The translations under genes were made by a program, and so were the position numbers. From Lacticigenium naphthae DSM 19658 (GTDB lineage Bacteria > Bacillota > Bacilli > Lactobacillales > Carnobacteriaceae_A), in assembly GCF_000425865.1 (NCBI RefSeq), contig NZ_AUEG01000001.1:434001-498000 (forward strand): 64,000 nucleotides of DNA. The letters run 5' to 3'. This document shows, in pieces, positions 17,877-25,836 of this stretch; the first letter of the stretch is position 1, and each line of letters begins with the position of its first letter. The notes under the pieces are model-generated. The model searched no databases. It had not been told where the DNA came from and saw nothing but the letters and a program-made list of their open reading frames with translations.

Positions 17877-19436
17877 TTACCTCACCACCCTTTCTTTAAG
17901 GGAAAGTCCACATTTTAATTTAAATGTCAGTTCATCCCTTGAATTTACAATGATGTTTTCTACAAACTTTTCAAATATCTCGTCTGTATAGTTTCCATCA
18001 AACTTATCTTTTGACACATGCTCAAGAATCGCCTTTACCTCATCAGCCTGTGATGTTCCACTTGTAAATGACATGACCAGGTTTGTCATCTCAGTGGTTA
18101 GATTTTTTATTTCGCTATCCAGTGCATTTCGTTCCTTGCTAAAAAGTGCTGGTTCAAGAAACCCTTTTGCCATAAGACCAATAAGGGTATTGCGCTCTTC
18201 GGTCAATTGCTCCATCCGCTTATCGATGGCATCAATTCTTTCAAGGTCGCACTCTTCTTGGTTTTTACTTATAGCATCATAAAGTGGCCCAAGGATAATC
18301 TTTCTACTGTAGGCAAGCTTATTCATCATGGTGGCAAAGGTTGCCTTTATCTCTCCATCCCGAATAAATAGCATGGAGCAGCTGTTCTTGTCTTCAATAT
18401 GCCCTATGCAGCTCCAGGCGATATAACTTCTGCCAGCAGAGTAGTTTGTTTTTCTCCTAAACGTGGACCCACACTCCCCACAGATGATTCTGCCGCTTAG
18501 CACATACCTGTTTTGATAAGCCTTTTTGTTAACAGCCTTAATCTTTGCTCTTTGTGTGATCAGCTTTTGTGCCTTAGAAAACACTTCTTTGCTGACGATG
18601 GGCTCATGATGATTCTTGCAGTAGAATTGGTCTTTCTCACCTTTATTAGGTCGTCGATTGTAGTTGTTATCCGTGTAAGTCTTTTGGAAAAGCGCATCAC
18701 CTTTGTATTTTTCATTTCGTAGCATATCGATCACTGTTCCTGTGCTCCAATGATTACCTCTTCTTGCAGGAATCTTGTCCCTGTTAAGGCCCTTTGCGAT
18801 CACACTTCCACCTTTACCTGAAAGGCACTCTGAAAAAATGCGCTTAACAACTTCTGCTTCTTCTGGAACGATGACCATCTCACCATTCACATTGGCATAA
18901 CCATAAGGTGGACTGCCAATAATGAAACTGCCATTTTGAAATTTTTTGCTGATTGACCATGTCATGTTCTGTGAAATGGATGCGGACTCTTCAGCGGCAA
19001 ACCCAGATAAAATAGAAAGCATTAATTCACTTTCCATATCACCCGTATTCAGATTTTCTTTTTCAAAATAAATATAAACACCGATATTTAAGAGCTGTCT
19101 TACCAGCTCTAAGCAATCCGTGGTATTACGTGCAAAACGGCTTATGGATTTGGTGATAATAAAATCAACCCGATCACTTTCACAATCACGAATCATGCGA
19201 AGAAGCTCAGGTCGCTTTTCCTTTTTCGTCCCTGATATCCCTTCGTCATAATAAAGCCCGGCAAACTCCCATTCTGGATTGGATTTGATGTAGTTTTCAT
19301 AGTGTTCCCGCTGTGCTTTAAGGCTTACCATCTGTTCATCACTATCAGTTGAAACCCTGGCATATGCGGCCACTCGAAGCTTGTTTTTCGACAACTGTGA
19401 TTTTGTCAGTTCATCGATTTTCGTTATTTTTTTCAT
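17877..19436 (-). CDS. Large serine recombinase (first gene of the recombinase operon)
   Basis: A 519-aa serine recombinase: Ser29 in [47 protein letters not shown], then the recombinase domain (SPPYGYANVNGEMVIVPEEA), a zinc ribbon (CGECGSTFRR ... WSC ... SCSM) and a C-terminal coiled coil. It is clearly related to the other large recombinase, yet the two differ throughout, so they are old paralogues, not a recent duplication. GAGGTGAGACA precedes the ATG. The operon is probably driven by the 37-bp promoter-like repeat at 19458-19494. Confidence 0.92.
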   Translation of the reverse strand: MKKITKIDELTKSQLSKNKLRVAAYARVSTDSDEQMVSLKAQREHYENYIKSNPEWEFAGLYYDEGISGTKKEKRPELLRMIRDCESDRVDFIITKSISRFARNTTDCLELVRQLLNIGVYIYFEKENLNTGDMESELMLSILSGFAAEESASISQNMTWSISKKFQNGSFIIGSPPYGYANVNGEMVIVPEEAEVVKRIFSECLSGKGGSVIAKGLNRDKIPARRGNHWSTGTVIDMLRNEKYKGDALFQKTYTDNNYNRRPNKGEKDQFYCKNHHEPIVSKEVFSKAQKLITQRAKIKAVNKKAYQNRYVLSGRIICGECGSTFRRKTNYSAGRSYIAWSCIGHIEDKNSCSMLFIRDGEIKATFATMMNKLAYSRKIILGPLYDAISKNQEECDLERIDAIDKRMEQLTEERNTLIGLMAKGFLEPALFSKERNALDSEIKNLTTEMTNLVMSFTSGTSQADEVKAILEHVSKDKFDGNYTDEIFEKFVENIIVNSRDELTFKLKCGLSLKERVVR

Positions 19437-19457
19437 TGTCTCACCTCGCTTTCTTTC

Positions 19458-19494
19458 ATTACATATATCACTCTAAAAGCCACTAATAGCAAGT
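19458..19494 (-). promoter_or_regulatory. 37-bp promoter-like repeat, copy 1 (recombinase operon)
   Basis: On the minus strand it reads ACTTGCTATTA, eight variable bases, then TTAGAGTGATATATGTAAT. The same 37-bp layout recurs at 42422-42458 and 43747-43783, each time just upstream of a gene. TTGCTA can act as -35, with TATATG as a poor -10 after 19 bp. Confidence 0.7.
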
Positions 19495-19497
19495 GAT

Positions 19498-19713
19498 TTA
19501 AGACATAATCTCGGCCAGCTTTGGGGAGAATTTCTGGCGGTTTAACGCTGATATTTTTTGTCGTTCATCCTCTGTAATTTTGCCTTCTTTCTGAAGCATC
19601 CTGATAATACTTTCTGCTATATAAAAGTCATACTCTCTTTGCAACTGTTCCTCTGTCATCGGTTCTGTCTCACCCTTGATCGGGCTGCCATCTTTCACTT
19701 CAATAATCTTCAT
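19498..19713 (-). CDS. Small SHOCT-like phage protein
   Basis: A 71-aa protein, MKIIEVKDGSPIKGETEPMT, followed by a helical tail with QREYDFYIAESIIRMLQKEGKIT, like the short SHOCT-type helix pair common in phage early regions. An ATG eleven codons upstream lies inside the hairpin element and has no ribosome binding site, whereas AGGAGGTG lies seven bases before 19713. That AGGAGGTG is the 3' arm of the hairpin at 19721-19762, so translation may be shut off when the hairpin forms. The function is unknown. Confidence 0.7.
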   Translation of the reverse strand: MKIIEVKDGSPIKGETEPMTEEQLQREYDFYIAESIIRMLQKEGKITEDERQKISALNRQKFSPKLAEIMS

Positions 19714-19720
19714 AAAAAAA

Positions 19721-19762
19721 CACCTCCTACCTGGTAGCCACGGCAAGAGGTGAAATCTGATG
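19721..19762 (-). promoter_or_regulatory. Conserved RNA hairpin, copy A (hides a ribosome binding site)
   Basis: Minus strand: CATCAGATTT, a CACCTC/GAGGTG stem (19747-19752 with 19721-19726), and a loop containing GGCTACCA. GAGGTG is also the ribosome binding site of the gene starting at 19713. Copies B (24011) and C (55330) have the same flank and loop with different but complementary stem bases. Confidence 0.75.
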
Positions 19763-19768
19763 TTTTAA

Positions 19769-21709
19769 CTAATCTTTCTTATAAAATTCGCATTCATAAC
19801 CATCGGTATCAAGAAGCAACCCCTTTGCCCAAGGAGGGACTCTACTCATCTGCTGGCACACCCTATCAAGTGACATGCTAGGATCCGCCTCAATAATAAC
19901 TTCATCATGTACATGAGCCACAATGCGGTAAGTGCTCAGTGTCTTTATGGCATGCATCAATAAATCACGAGAGATTGCTTGGACGATGTTTTCCACAAAT
20001 TTGGGTCCATAGCTTTCAAGTCGATCCCATTTCTTTGTAGCACCGACACCTTCGTAAGTGACCGATTCTCCACCGAAGATATTCTCACCCATTTGAGGTT
20101 TAACATAGGCAAGCTGCCTACCAGAAGGAAGAACAATAAAGAGCATTCCACTCCTGTAATGAAACTTGATATTTTGTATTTCTTGAGACTGCTTATCTTT
20201 GATACACTTCTTAGCTGCTCTATCCACATCCCACCAGAATTTTACGATGTACGGATTGGCCTGCCTCCAGGCATTAACCAGGGGTTTTAATTCTTCCTCC
20301 TCAAGGCCCATCTCCAGCGCACCCATAGCCTTTAAAGCACCCACTGATCCACCATAACCTAGGGCCAGTTCTGCGATCTTGCCTTTCTGCCTTAAATGCC
20401 CATTCACACCATGCTTTTCAACAGGGACACCAAACATCTGTGATGCGGATGCACAATAAATGTCACCGCCGCTTGCAAATACTTCACTTCTCCAATCTTC
20501 GCCTGCTAGCCATGACAGCACACGAGCCTCAATGGCAGAAAAGTCGGCAACTATAAATTTACAGCCTTTCTTTGGCACAAAAGCGGTTCTAATAAGCTGT
20601 GAAAGTGTATCTGGTATGTCTTCATAGAGCATTTCAAGGGTTTCATGATCACCGCTCTTTACTATGCCTCGTGCCTCTTTTAAATCCGGCATATGGTTTT
20701 GCGGCAGGTTCTGCAGCTGGACTATTTTTGAGCTGAAGCGTCCAGTCCGATTGGCACCCAGAAAAGTAAACATACCACGAATCCTGCCATCACTGCAGAC
20801 TGCATTTTCCATTGCCGTATATTTCTTTACGGATGACTTTGCCAGTTGCTGACGGAGTTTAAGAACTTCAGCCAAATGCTCTGGTGTGTCCTTTAATAAC
20901 TCTACTACTGCTTTTTTACCAAGCGTATCTGTTTCCACACCATTTTCAGAGAGCCAGACTTTCATCTGCTGTACTGAGTTGGGGTTATCAAGTTCTGTTA
21001 TTTCCTGCATCTGATCCATTAGCTTGGTGTGTGAAATCTCATCCATAGCGATAGCCTGCTTTACGAAGTCCATGTCTACCTTGATGCCTCGATCATTGAT
21101 TTCCTGATCAAGATGGTACTCATGCCATATTTCATCCGGGACAGGAAACTTACTAAGCCTCTTTTGTATCTCAATTTCCGTTTCAACATCTCGCTTGTTA
21201 TAGTCCTTAAAACTCTGCCATTTCTCCTCATCGTCACCTGGCAGATTACGAGTTCTTCCACCGTTTGTTTTCGTAGGCGTACACGGTACACAAAAATATC
21301 TAATAAGATCTTTACCTTCTGTCAGCTTCTGCTTTTCAAGACCAAGGACTGCACCCACACCTACTAAGGATAACGGAAGCCCCATATAGGCAGACCATAC
21401 CATTGAGCATTTCCATGCGGATGGATTTAGATATTCTCCACAAGGGTGTCCAAGATATCTGGACAGACAGACACGCTCAAACTGAGCATTAAAAGCCCAC
21501 TTAGTTACTTTTTCATCGGTCAAGGCATCCAGTATGATCTGTGGTATCTTTTCATCTTTCGCAAGGTCAACCACCATCACCTCTCCACCGTCAACAGAAT
21601 AACCAAAGAGCAGTATTTCAAAGTCATCCGCCTCCACATAGCGATAAACGCCACTCTTTTGTAGGTTGATCGATGAGTAGGTTTCGATATCAATTTCAAG
21701 ACTTCTCAT
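19769..21709 (-). CDS. Phage DNA polymerase, family A
   Basis: A 646-aa replicative polymerase. The N-terminal 3'-5' exonuclease starts SLEIDIETYS (Exo I) and has AFNAQFERVCL (Exo II) and DYNKRDVETEI (Exo III). The polymerase part has motif A VADFSAIEARVLSW (about 390), motif B RQKGKIAELALGYGG (about 445) and motif C AHVHDEVII with His601-Asp602-Glu603. This is the type found in Bacillota siphophages beside DUF2815 and DUF2800 genes, as here. GGAGGTATATT precedes the ATG. Unusually, the helicase and primase genes of the same module (VapE, SNF2) lie about 27 kb away. Confidence 0.95.
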   Translation of the reverse strand: MRSLEIDIETYSSINLQKSGVYRYVEADDFEILLFGYSVDGGEVMVVDLAKDEKIPQIILDALTDEKVTKWAFNAQFERVCLSRYLGHPCGEYLNPSAWKCSMVWSAYMGLPLSLVGVGAVLGLEKQKLTEGKDLIRYFCVPCTPTKTNGGRTRNLPGDDEEKWQSFKDYNKRDVETEIEIQKRLSKFPVPDEIWHEYHLDQEINDRGIKVDMDFVKQAIAMDEISHTKLMDQMQEITELDNPNSVQQMKVWLSENGVETDTLGKKAVVELLKDTPEHLAEVLKLRQQLAKSSVKKYTAMENAVCSDGRIRGMFTFLGANRTGRFSSKIVQLQNLPQNHMPDLKEARGIVKSGDHETLEMLYEDIPDTLSQLIRTAFVPKKGCKFIVADFSAIEARVLSWLAGEDWRSEVFASGGDIYCASASQMFGVPVEKHGVNGHLRQKGKIAELALGYGGSVGALKAMGALEMGLEEEELKPLVNAWRQANPYIVKFWWDVDRAAKKCIKDKQSQEIQNIKFHYRSGMLFIVLPSGRQLAYVKPQMGENIFGGESVTYEGVGATKKWDRLESYGPKFVENIVQAISRDLLMHAIKTLSTYRIVAHVHDEVIIEADPSMSLDRVCQQMSRVPPWAKGLLLDTDGYECEFYKKD

Positions 21710-21780
21710 AATATACCTCCATTCCTAAAAAAGCAGGTGGTAGAGGAAATACCCCCACCACCGTCAATTGGCCTTTTCTA

Positions 21781-22332
21781 TTAGGCAAGGAAGTCATCTT
21801 CTGCAAGAGTTGTAAAATCATCTTCTGCAGAACTCTTTCCACCAAGAGGCTCGCCATCTTTAATCTTTTGAATGTTGCCAAGTCCACAAGCCACACCTTT
21901 ATTTCCGTTGGAATTGAAGGAGAAAAAATTTAACGAAACCCTAGCAAAGCATCCGCTGTACACCTCACCACGATCCATGATTGGCTTTACGCTCTTGTCC
22001 ACAATCTGTGGTGGGGTTTTGCTGTTGGCATTGATAAAATAATGCCCCTTATATGCCTCGTCGTCACGCTCCACATCCCCATCACGCAGAGGAATTTTTA
22101 TAGCAGCCTTGTTGGGCTTCTTACCACCAAACTTAGCAATCCCTTCTTCAATAGCGGCATCAATAGCGGCATTTACTGCGTTAATGGTTTCTGTGTCGTC
22201 CTTTGGAATGAGGACAGATACGCTGTATTTTTCAGCACCTCCGTTGACAGAAACCGGCTCCCAGCCGTGGAAGTAAGATAGTCTTGTGTTTACACCTGTA
22301 ATAACCTTAGTTCTATTCGTATTGTTTTTCAT
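21781..22332 (-). CDS. DUF2815 protein, ssDNA-binding-like
   Basis: A 183-aa DUF2815 protein. This family is considered a phage single-stranded-DNA-binding protein related to T7 gp2.5, always encoded beside family-A polymerase. TRLSYFHGWEPVSVNGG and KYSVSVLIPKDD form the opening strands. KPIMDRGEVYSGCFARVSLN is the conserved core. The acidic tail ends DDFTTLAEDDFLA, as in ssDNA-binding proteins. I choose ATG at 22332 over a TTG nine bases upstream because GGAGG lies ten bases from it. The upstream DUF2800 stop is a few bases away. Confidence 0.88.
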   Translation of the reverse strand: MKNNTNRTKVITGVNTRLSYFHGWEPVSVNGGAEKYSVSVLIPKDDTETINAVNAAIDAAIEEGIAKFGGKKPNKAAIKIPLRDGDVERDDEAYKGHYFINANSKTPPQIVDKSVKPIMDRGEVYSGCFARVSLNFFSFNSNGNKGVACGLGNIQKIKDGEPLGGKSSAEDDFTTLAEDDFLA

Positions 22333-22337
22333 AATGA

Positions 22338-23474
22338 TCAATCCTCCATAATTTCATTAAATTCGTTTTTTGCGTTCGTTACGTTCATAGCCACTCTTTT
22401 ATCTGTTTTAGGAACAAGCGTTGGCTTTCCTGGTGGTTTTACTATGAGGCTTCCTAGGATTTCCTCAAATTTGGTTTTTCCCATCAGTTTCTGCATCTCT
22501 GTCAAAGGGATAAGACTCTTACGGTAAATATCTTTATATCCACTCTCTACAGCTTTTTGTGCTACAGTATCTTCATCTTTGTACTTACGGACTGAGCGAC
22601 CTTCCACAACTTTAAAACCACTCCACTCTTTCCCATGGTTAACTGCTGCATCTGTGGCATAAGAAGTTATTTCACCCGCCCACTTCGTGAGATCAGGAAT
22701 AATGTTTAGAATTTCTTCAATCTCACTATCTGTAAGCAGTGGTGGCATCTTAAACTCCTTCTGGGCCAGTTTGAGTTTTTCATCAGCCCTTGCACGGCAT
22801 CTTATGGATGCTCTGCAGAAAGTACACCACGGGCCAGGGATATATTCACCTTCTCCTTGATAGGCTTTTGCTGCCTTAGGTTTTAGTTCTTCTTCTGCCC
22901 AGGCTTTAAGTTCTTCTACAGGAAGAGTCCAGGTGCTGACGTTTTCTCTTCGCGGCTGAAATATTGTCATTGATACTTCTTTGATGTCGTAGAGACTGTC
23001 ATAGATTTCAAGAGCCCCTAATGCATAGAGTTTCATCTGCGGATTGTTTTCTGCGTCCACAAGGACTCCAATTCCGTATTTGAAATCCACTATATGAAGC
23101 CTGTCATCTGAAATGATTACACAATCTCCCGTACCAAATCCATCTGGCACATAGCAAGAGAAGTCAAGACGTTGTTCAATAAGAACGATAGGGTCAGTAC
23201 AGGACTTTCTTGCAAGTTCTACCTGCTCCATGATGAAGGCAACATAGTCATCTGTGCATTCTTCCATTTCATCTGAATCATACTCTGACACGGGCCTCTT
23301 ACTTCTGATGCGGAGTGCCTTTTTCAGTTTGTGTTCTGAGAGCTCATGTGCTGCAGTACCTGCTTTCGCCGCCTCTCCGCTTGTGTTTTCAAACTCAAGT
23401 TCAAGCCTTGCAGATGGCAAGCAATGGAGCCATCTGTGGGATGAAGATGCAGATAGTATTGCGTGATTACCCAT
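22338..23474 (-). CDS. DUF2800 protein, RecB-like nuclease fold
   Basis: A 378-aa DUF2800 protein, opening MGNHAILSASSSHRWLHCLP as is usual for the family. The PD-(D/E)XK core can be followed: GTAAHELSEHKL, SGTGDCVII-like GFGTGDCVIISDDRLHIVDFKYG (Asp and Lys of the active site), and a C-terminal cysteine cluster (WCTFCRASIRCRARAD) that resembles the iron-sulfur nuclease arrangement of AddB/Cas4. It probably processes DNA ends in phage replication or recombination. ATG at 23474 is preferred over one six codons earlier, because GCGGAGG lies nine bases before it. It overlaps the upstream gene by 8 bp. Confidence 0.88.
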   Translation of the reverse strand: MGNHAILSASSSHRWLHCLPSARLELEFENTSGEAAKAGTAAHELSEHKLKKALRIRSKRPVSEYDSDEMEECTDDYVAFIMEQVELARKSCTDPIVLIEQRLDFSCYVPDGFGTGDCVIISDDRLHIVDFKYGIGVLVDAENNPQMKLYALGALEIYDSLYDIKEVSMTIFQPRRENVSTWTLPVEELKAWAEEELKPKAAKAYQGEGEYIPGPWCTFCRASIRCRARADEKLKLAQKEFKMPPLLTDSEIEEILNIIPDLTKWAGEITSYATDAAVNHGKEWSGFKVVEGRSVRKYKDEDTVAQKAVESGYKDIYRKSLIPLTEMQKLMGKTKFEEILGSLIVKPPGKPTLVPKTDKRVAMNVTNAKNEFNEIMED

Positions 23475-23784
23475 TGCCAAGAACCTCCGCATCTTTCAAG
23501 ATGTCAGCGTAATATGCCTTGTCAACAGCACTAAGCTTATCAGCGCCATACTTCCCGATAATCTCTCGCACCTGCGCAGTAAAACCAAGCTGGCTTTTTT
23601 CAGCAAGGACCATACGCACTTTTTCAAGTGGGATATCCTGCTCTTTTGCTTTGTCTGACTTTGTGGCAGGCACTTCTTCAGGCGCAGCATCGCTTTCGGT
23701 CATTGCATTGCAAACCACTTCTATGCTGTCTGCAAGGCTTCGCATGTCACTTACCACATCAAGCAGTAACTTTACTTTGCTCAA
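23467..23784 (-). CDS. Small phage protein upstream of DUF2800
   Basis: An acidic helical protein of about 105 aa: VKLLLDVVSDMRSLADSIEV, a linker rich in Glu/Ala/Pro, then LEKVRMVLAEKSQLGFTAQV and ADKLSAVDKAYYADI, which looks like the C-terminal helical domain often attached to phage recombination proteins. Two starts are possible: ATG at 23790, only three bases after GGAGG, or TTG at 23784 with ideal spacing. I prefer the TTG. Function unknown; it always accompanies DUF2800/DUF2815 as far as I recall. Confidence 0.72.
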   Translation of the reverse strand: MSKVKLLLDVVSDMRSLADSIEVVCNAMTESDAAPEEVPATKSDKAKEQDIPLEKVRMVLAEKSQLGFTAQVREIIGKYGADKLSAVDKAYYADILKDAEVLGNG

Positions 23785-24004
23785 GTTCATTTCCTCCTTT
23801 CCTAGTCTCACAGATAGCAAGTTCCTGGACGCTATCTCCTGGAATCAGAATTGTTACACGCTGTTTATCTCCAAGGAGGAAACGTAGAATGCGCTCCCTT
23901 ACGGTGACATTACGGCAAGTAACGATTCCGCCTGTCTGTGGCATTTTTGAAACACTGATCTTCAGGTTATGTTTCATATCCATCACCTCTTTCTGAAGGG
24001 TCAT
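23759..24004 (-). CDS. Small beta-rich phage protein, first gene of the polymerase operon
   Basis: About 81 aa, with core NLKISVSKMPQTGGIVTCRN, then VTVRERILRFLLGDKQRVTILIPGD and VQELAICET. I do not recognise a named family, though such a gene is usual in front of DUF2800 operons. Two starts fit: 24004, after the GAGGGG that forms one arm of hairpin B, or 23977, after GAGGTG. The end overlaps the next gene. It follows the terminator at 24069-24112, so this operon is independent of the late genes. Confidence 0.65.
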   Translation of the reverse strand: MTLQKEVMDMKHNLKISVSKMPQTGGIVTCRNVTVRERILRFLLGDKQRVTILIPGDSVQELAICETRKGGNELEQSKVTA

Positions 24005-24010
24005 TATTTG

Positions 24011-24053
24011 TTCCCCTCTATTTGGTAGCCATGGGAGGGATGGAAATCTGACG
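24011..24053 (-). promoter_or_regulatory. Conserved RNA hairpin, copy B (leader of the DUF2800/polymerase operon)
   Basis: Minus strand: CGTCAGATTT, a CCCTC/GAGGG stem (24035-24039 with 24014-24018, plus one G-U pair), loop GGCTACCA. The GAGGGG arm can serve as ribosome binding site for the ATG at 24004. Position and partner genes fit the published DUF2800/DUF2815 RNA motifs (Weinberg and colleagues), quoted from memory. Confidence 0.75.
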
Positions 24054-24068
24054 GTTTTGTAAAATTGC

Positions 24069-24112
24069 AAAAAAATAATGCCCTCAGGAGTTTTTTAGAC
24101 CTCCAAGGGCAT
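24069..24112 (-). terminator. Strong terminator after the lysis genes
   Basis: ATGCCCTTGGAGG and CTCCTGAGGGCAT form a 13-position stem (one mismatch region) followed by TATTTTTTT on the minus strand. It closes the late operon just after the amidase gene. Confidence 0.88.
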
Positions 24113-24120
24113 GTGCTTAA

Positions 24121-24810
24121 CTATTCTATTTTAATAAAGGCATCAGTAAAGCCAGCAGCTTTTACTCTGGCCAGCATAGCATCAGCATTGGACTTTTCAA
24201 TGTAGGCCCCGACCTGAACGCGGTAAAGCTTCTTAGTTTGTGGTGTGGGAACCGTAAGTAGCTTTTTAACGTCAGCCCTGAAAGTATCCATACTCTTACC
24301 ATGCCTAGAAAACCAGTGCCGAGGATCTCCATGATTGCTGGCGATTTTCTTTTGATAACCTTCGTAGTGCCCAATGATATCTTTCTCCGTCATGTCATAG
24401 AGTTTACAAAGATAAGCACAAAGCTCCGCGGCTTCTTTGTAAACCTCGCTGAAGTATGAGACATCGGACAGATTGTCTTCACAGATCTCAAATCCGATAT
24501 GACTATCGTTTGCGTCACCACCTGCATGCCAGCCTCGATGATCCCATGGTAGCGTCTGGTAAGTTGCAATGGTACCATTCTTAAGCTTTCCAATAAATGC
24601 ATGGACACAGACTTGTCTACCACTGGGTCTATGCTGATTCCAGTGATTGTTATACTGGTTCTCTCCTAAGATGCCATCATCTGGACCAACATATCTACGA
24701 AGATATGGATTATTAGCCCCAGTACTATGGACCATGATGCCTTCGGGTTTGATTTTCCTACCTGCTTTATAGCATTCATTTTCTGTAAAAATAAGTTTTT
24801 TAAGGTTCAT
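24121..24810 (-). CDS. N-acetylmuramoyl-L-alanine amidase (endolysin) with SPOR domain
   Basis: A 229-aa phage endolysin. The amidase_2 (PGRP-like) domain spans about residues 20-180, with zinc ligand His28 in IMVHSTGANN, the HRGWHAGG loop, and the distal His and Asp in SNHGDPRHWF. It cuts the bond between muramic acid and L-alanine in peptidoglycan. Residues 190-229 (KLYRVQVGAYIEKSNADAML) form half of a SPOR-type wall-binding repeat. GTAGGAGGGA precedes the ATG. It is the last late gene, after the holin, and is closed by a strong terminator. Confidence 0.93.
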   Translation of the reverse strand: MNLKKLIFTENECYKAGRKIKPEGIMVHSTGANNPYLRRYVGPDDGILGENQYNNHWNQHRPSGRQVCVHAFIGKLKNGTIATYQTLPWDHRGWHAGGDANDSHIGFEICEDNLSDVSYFSEVYKEAAELCAYLCKLYDMTEKDIIGHYEGYQKKIASNHGDPRHWFSRHGKSMDTFRADVKKLLTVPTPQTKKLYRVQVGAYIEKSNADAMLARVKAAGFTDAFIKIE

Positions 24811-24844
24811 AGATATTCCCTCCTACGATTTGTTGCAATCTATA

Positions 24845-24881
24845 GATAAATAAAAACGCCACAGGCTTAGCCTATGACGCT
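24845..24881 (-). terminator. Terminator-like hairpin before the amidase
   Basis: GCGTCATAGGCT and AGCCTGTGGCGT pair with a few G-U pairs, followed by TTTTTATTT on the minus strand. It lies upstream of the amidase and may tune its expression. Confidence 0.6.
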
Positions 24882-24885
24882 TCTA

Positions 24886-25068
24886 CTAGAACGGGTATTC
24901 TTGCTCGGTTATGTCGCTTTTATTTAAATCTCTCGTCTCATTTTCTTTCCCGCAAACCGGGCATGTTCCTTAATAATCTCTAAATGTTAAACTCCCTTCT
25001 AAGTGCATTAAATACTTCACTAAGATTAACGTCGCACCACAACGGCATTTAATTTTGGTCACTTTCAT
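24886..25068 (-). pseudogene. Small zinc-ribbon protein interrupted by an in-frame TAA
   Basis: From ATG 25068 (or GTG 25062, better spaced behind GGAGGGG) the frame reads a CRCGATL zinc knuckle and stops at TAA 24970-24972. Without that codon the same frame continues with GTCPVCGKENETRDL, a second CxxC knuckle, to a TAG at 24886-24888. The total of about 60 codons would be a complete two-knuckle zinc protein. Either the gene carries a nonsense mutation or the stop is read through. It lies between the holin group and the amidase; the function is unknown. Confidence 0.6.
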
Positions 25069-25111
25069 CCCCTCCAAAAGCATTATACGAAGGGGATGAC
25101 ATTTTATACAG

Positions 25112-25294
25112 CTAATCCAGTTTTCCTTCATCAAAAACCTGATCGCTGTTTTCATGCCAATAGAAGTCTAGAGTTTTGTGGCAGCATGGACATTCCTCTT
25201 GATAGTTCCTTATCACCATTTTGTCACTGAAGAGCAAATTGTAATTGATGACGCATAATGGTTCTTCGCAATGGCTACAATGAATAAATACCAT
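25112..25294 (-). CDS. Small zinc-binding phage protein
   Basis: A 60-aa protein with two CxxC pairs (HCSHCEEPLC near residue 5 and ECPCCHKTL near 35), a typical small zinc ribbon of phages. ATGGAGGTGTTCAA precedes the ATG. The neighbouring interrupted gene is also a two-knuckle zinc protein, but the sequences are not alike. The function is unknown. Confidence 0.6.
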   Translation of the reverse strand: MVFIHCSHCEEPLCVINYNLLFSDKMVIRNYQEECPCCHKTLDFYWHENSDQVFDEGKLD

Positions 25295-25350
25295 TTGAAC
25301 ACCTCCATAACTTAACTATGCTGGACATCGTTCAAACGGCAAAACCCTTT

Positions 25351-25767
25351 TTACTTTGTTCCGTCTTTATCTCCACCGTCTTTAAGCTGTTCCAAAACAT
25401 CACGGAGCTTTTCTGGAATAGGCAGTCCAAGTCTTGTTGCATTCTCAATGATGCTGATTCCTTCATTAGATAGGTAGAAAAAGATCACTGCTGTTCTGAT
25501 AACACCACCATCACCGATGATGTTCTGATCAACAATGTGCGCTACCCCCACCAAAGAGAAAATCACCACTTTTTTAAAGATGCCCCGAGCACCCACGTCA
25601 CTGGATAAACGCTTCTCAATTATGGCGCACATGACACCAAGCATATAGTCAATCACCACAAAGGCAATCAGGGCATATAAAAATCCATCGTAACCTCCAA
25701 GAAACCAGCCAAGCCAACCACCGAGGCCAGCAAATACAAATTGAATCACATTCCAAATGTCTTTCAT
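25351..25767 (-). CDS. Phage holin (toxin-secretion/holin family)
   Basis: A 138-aa membrane protein of the Bacteriophage_holin_4_1 family, which makes holes for the endolysin. FVFAGLGGWLGWFLGGYDGFLY, FVVIDYMLGVMCA and KKVVIFSLVGVAHIVDQ are the membrane segments. The conserved IRTAVIFFYLSNEGISIIENA and GLPIPEKLRDVLEQLK close the protein. I start at 25767 because GAGGATAATA precedes it; an earlier in-frame ATG lies inside a terminator hairpin. The amidase gene follows 540 bp downstream. Confidence 0.9.
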   Translation of the reverse strand: MKDIWNVIQFVFAGLGGWLGWFLGGYDGFLYALIAFVVIDYMLGVMCAIIEKRLSSDVGARGIFKKVVIFSLVGVAHIVDQNIIGDGGVIRTAVIFFYLSNEGISIIENATRLGLPIPEKLRDVLEQLKDGGDKDGTK

Positions 25768-25790
25768 TATTATCCTCACTTTCCTGAAAT

Positions 25791-25827
25791 CAAAAAGCAC
25801 ATCCAGTTGTTTAAATTCTGGTTGTGC
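25791..25827 (-). terminator. Terminator-like hairpin before the holin
   Basis: GCACAACCAG and CTGGATGTGC pair with one mismatch, followed by TTTTTG on the minus strand. It lies between the baseplate and holin genes. Confidence 0.65.
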
Positions 25828-25836
25828 CTATGATGT

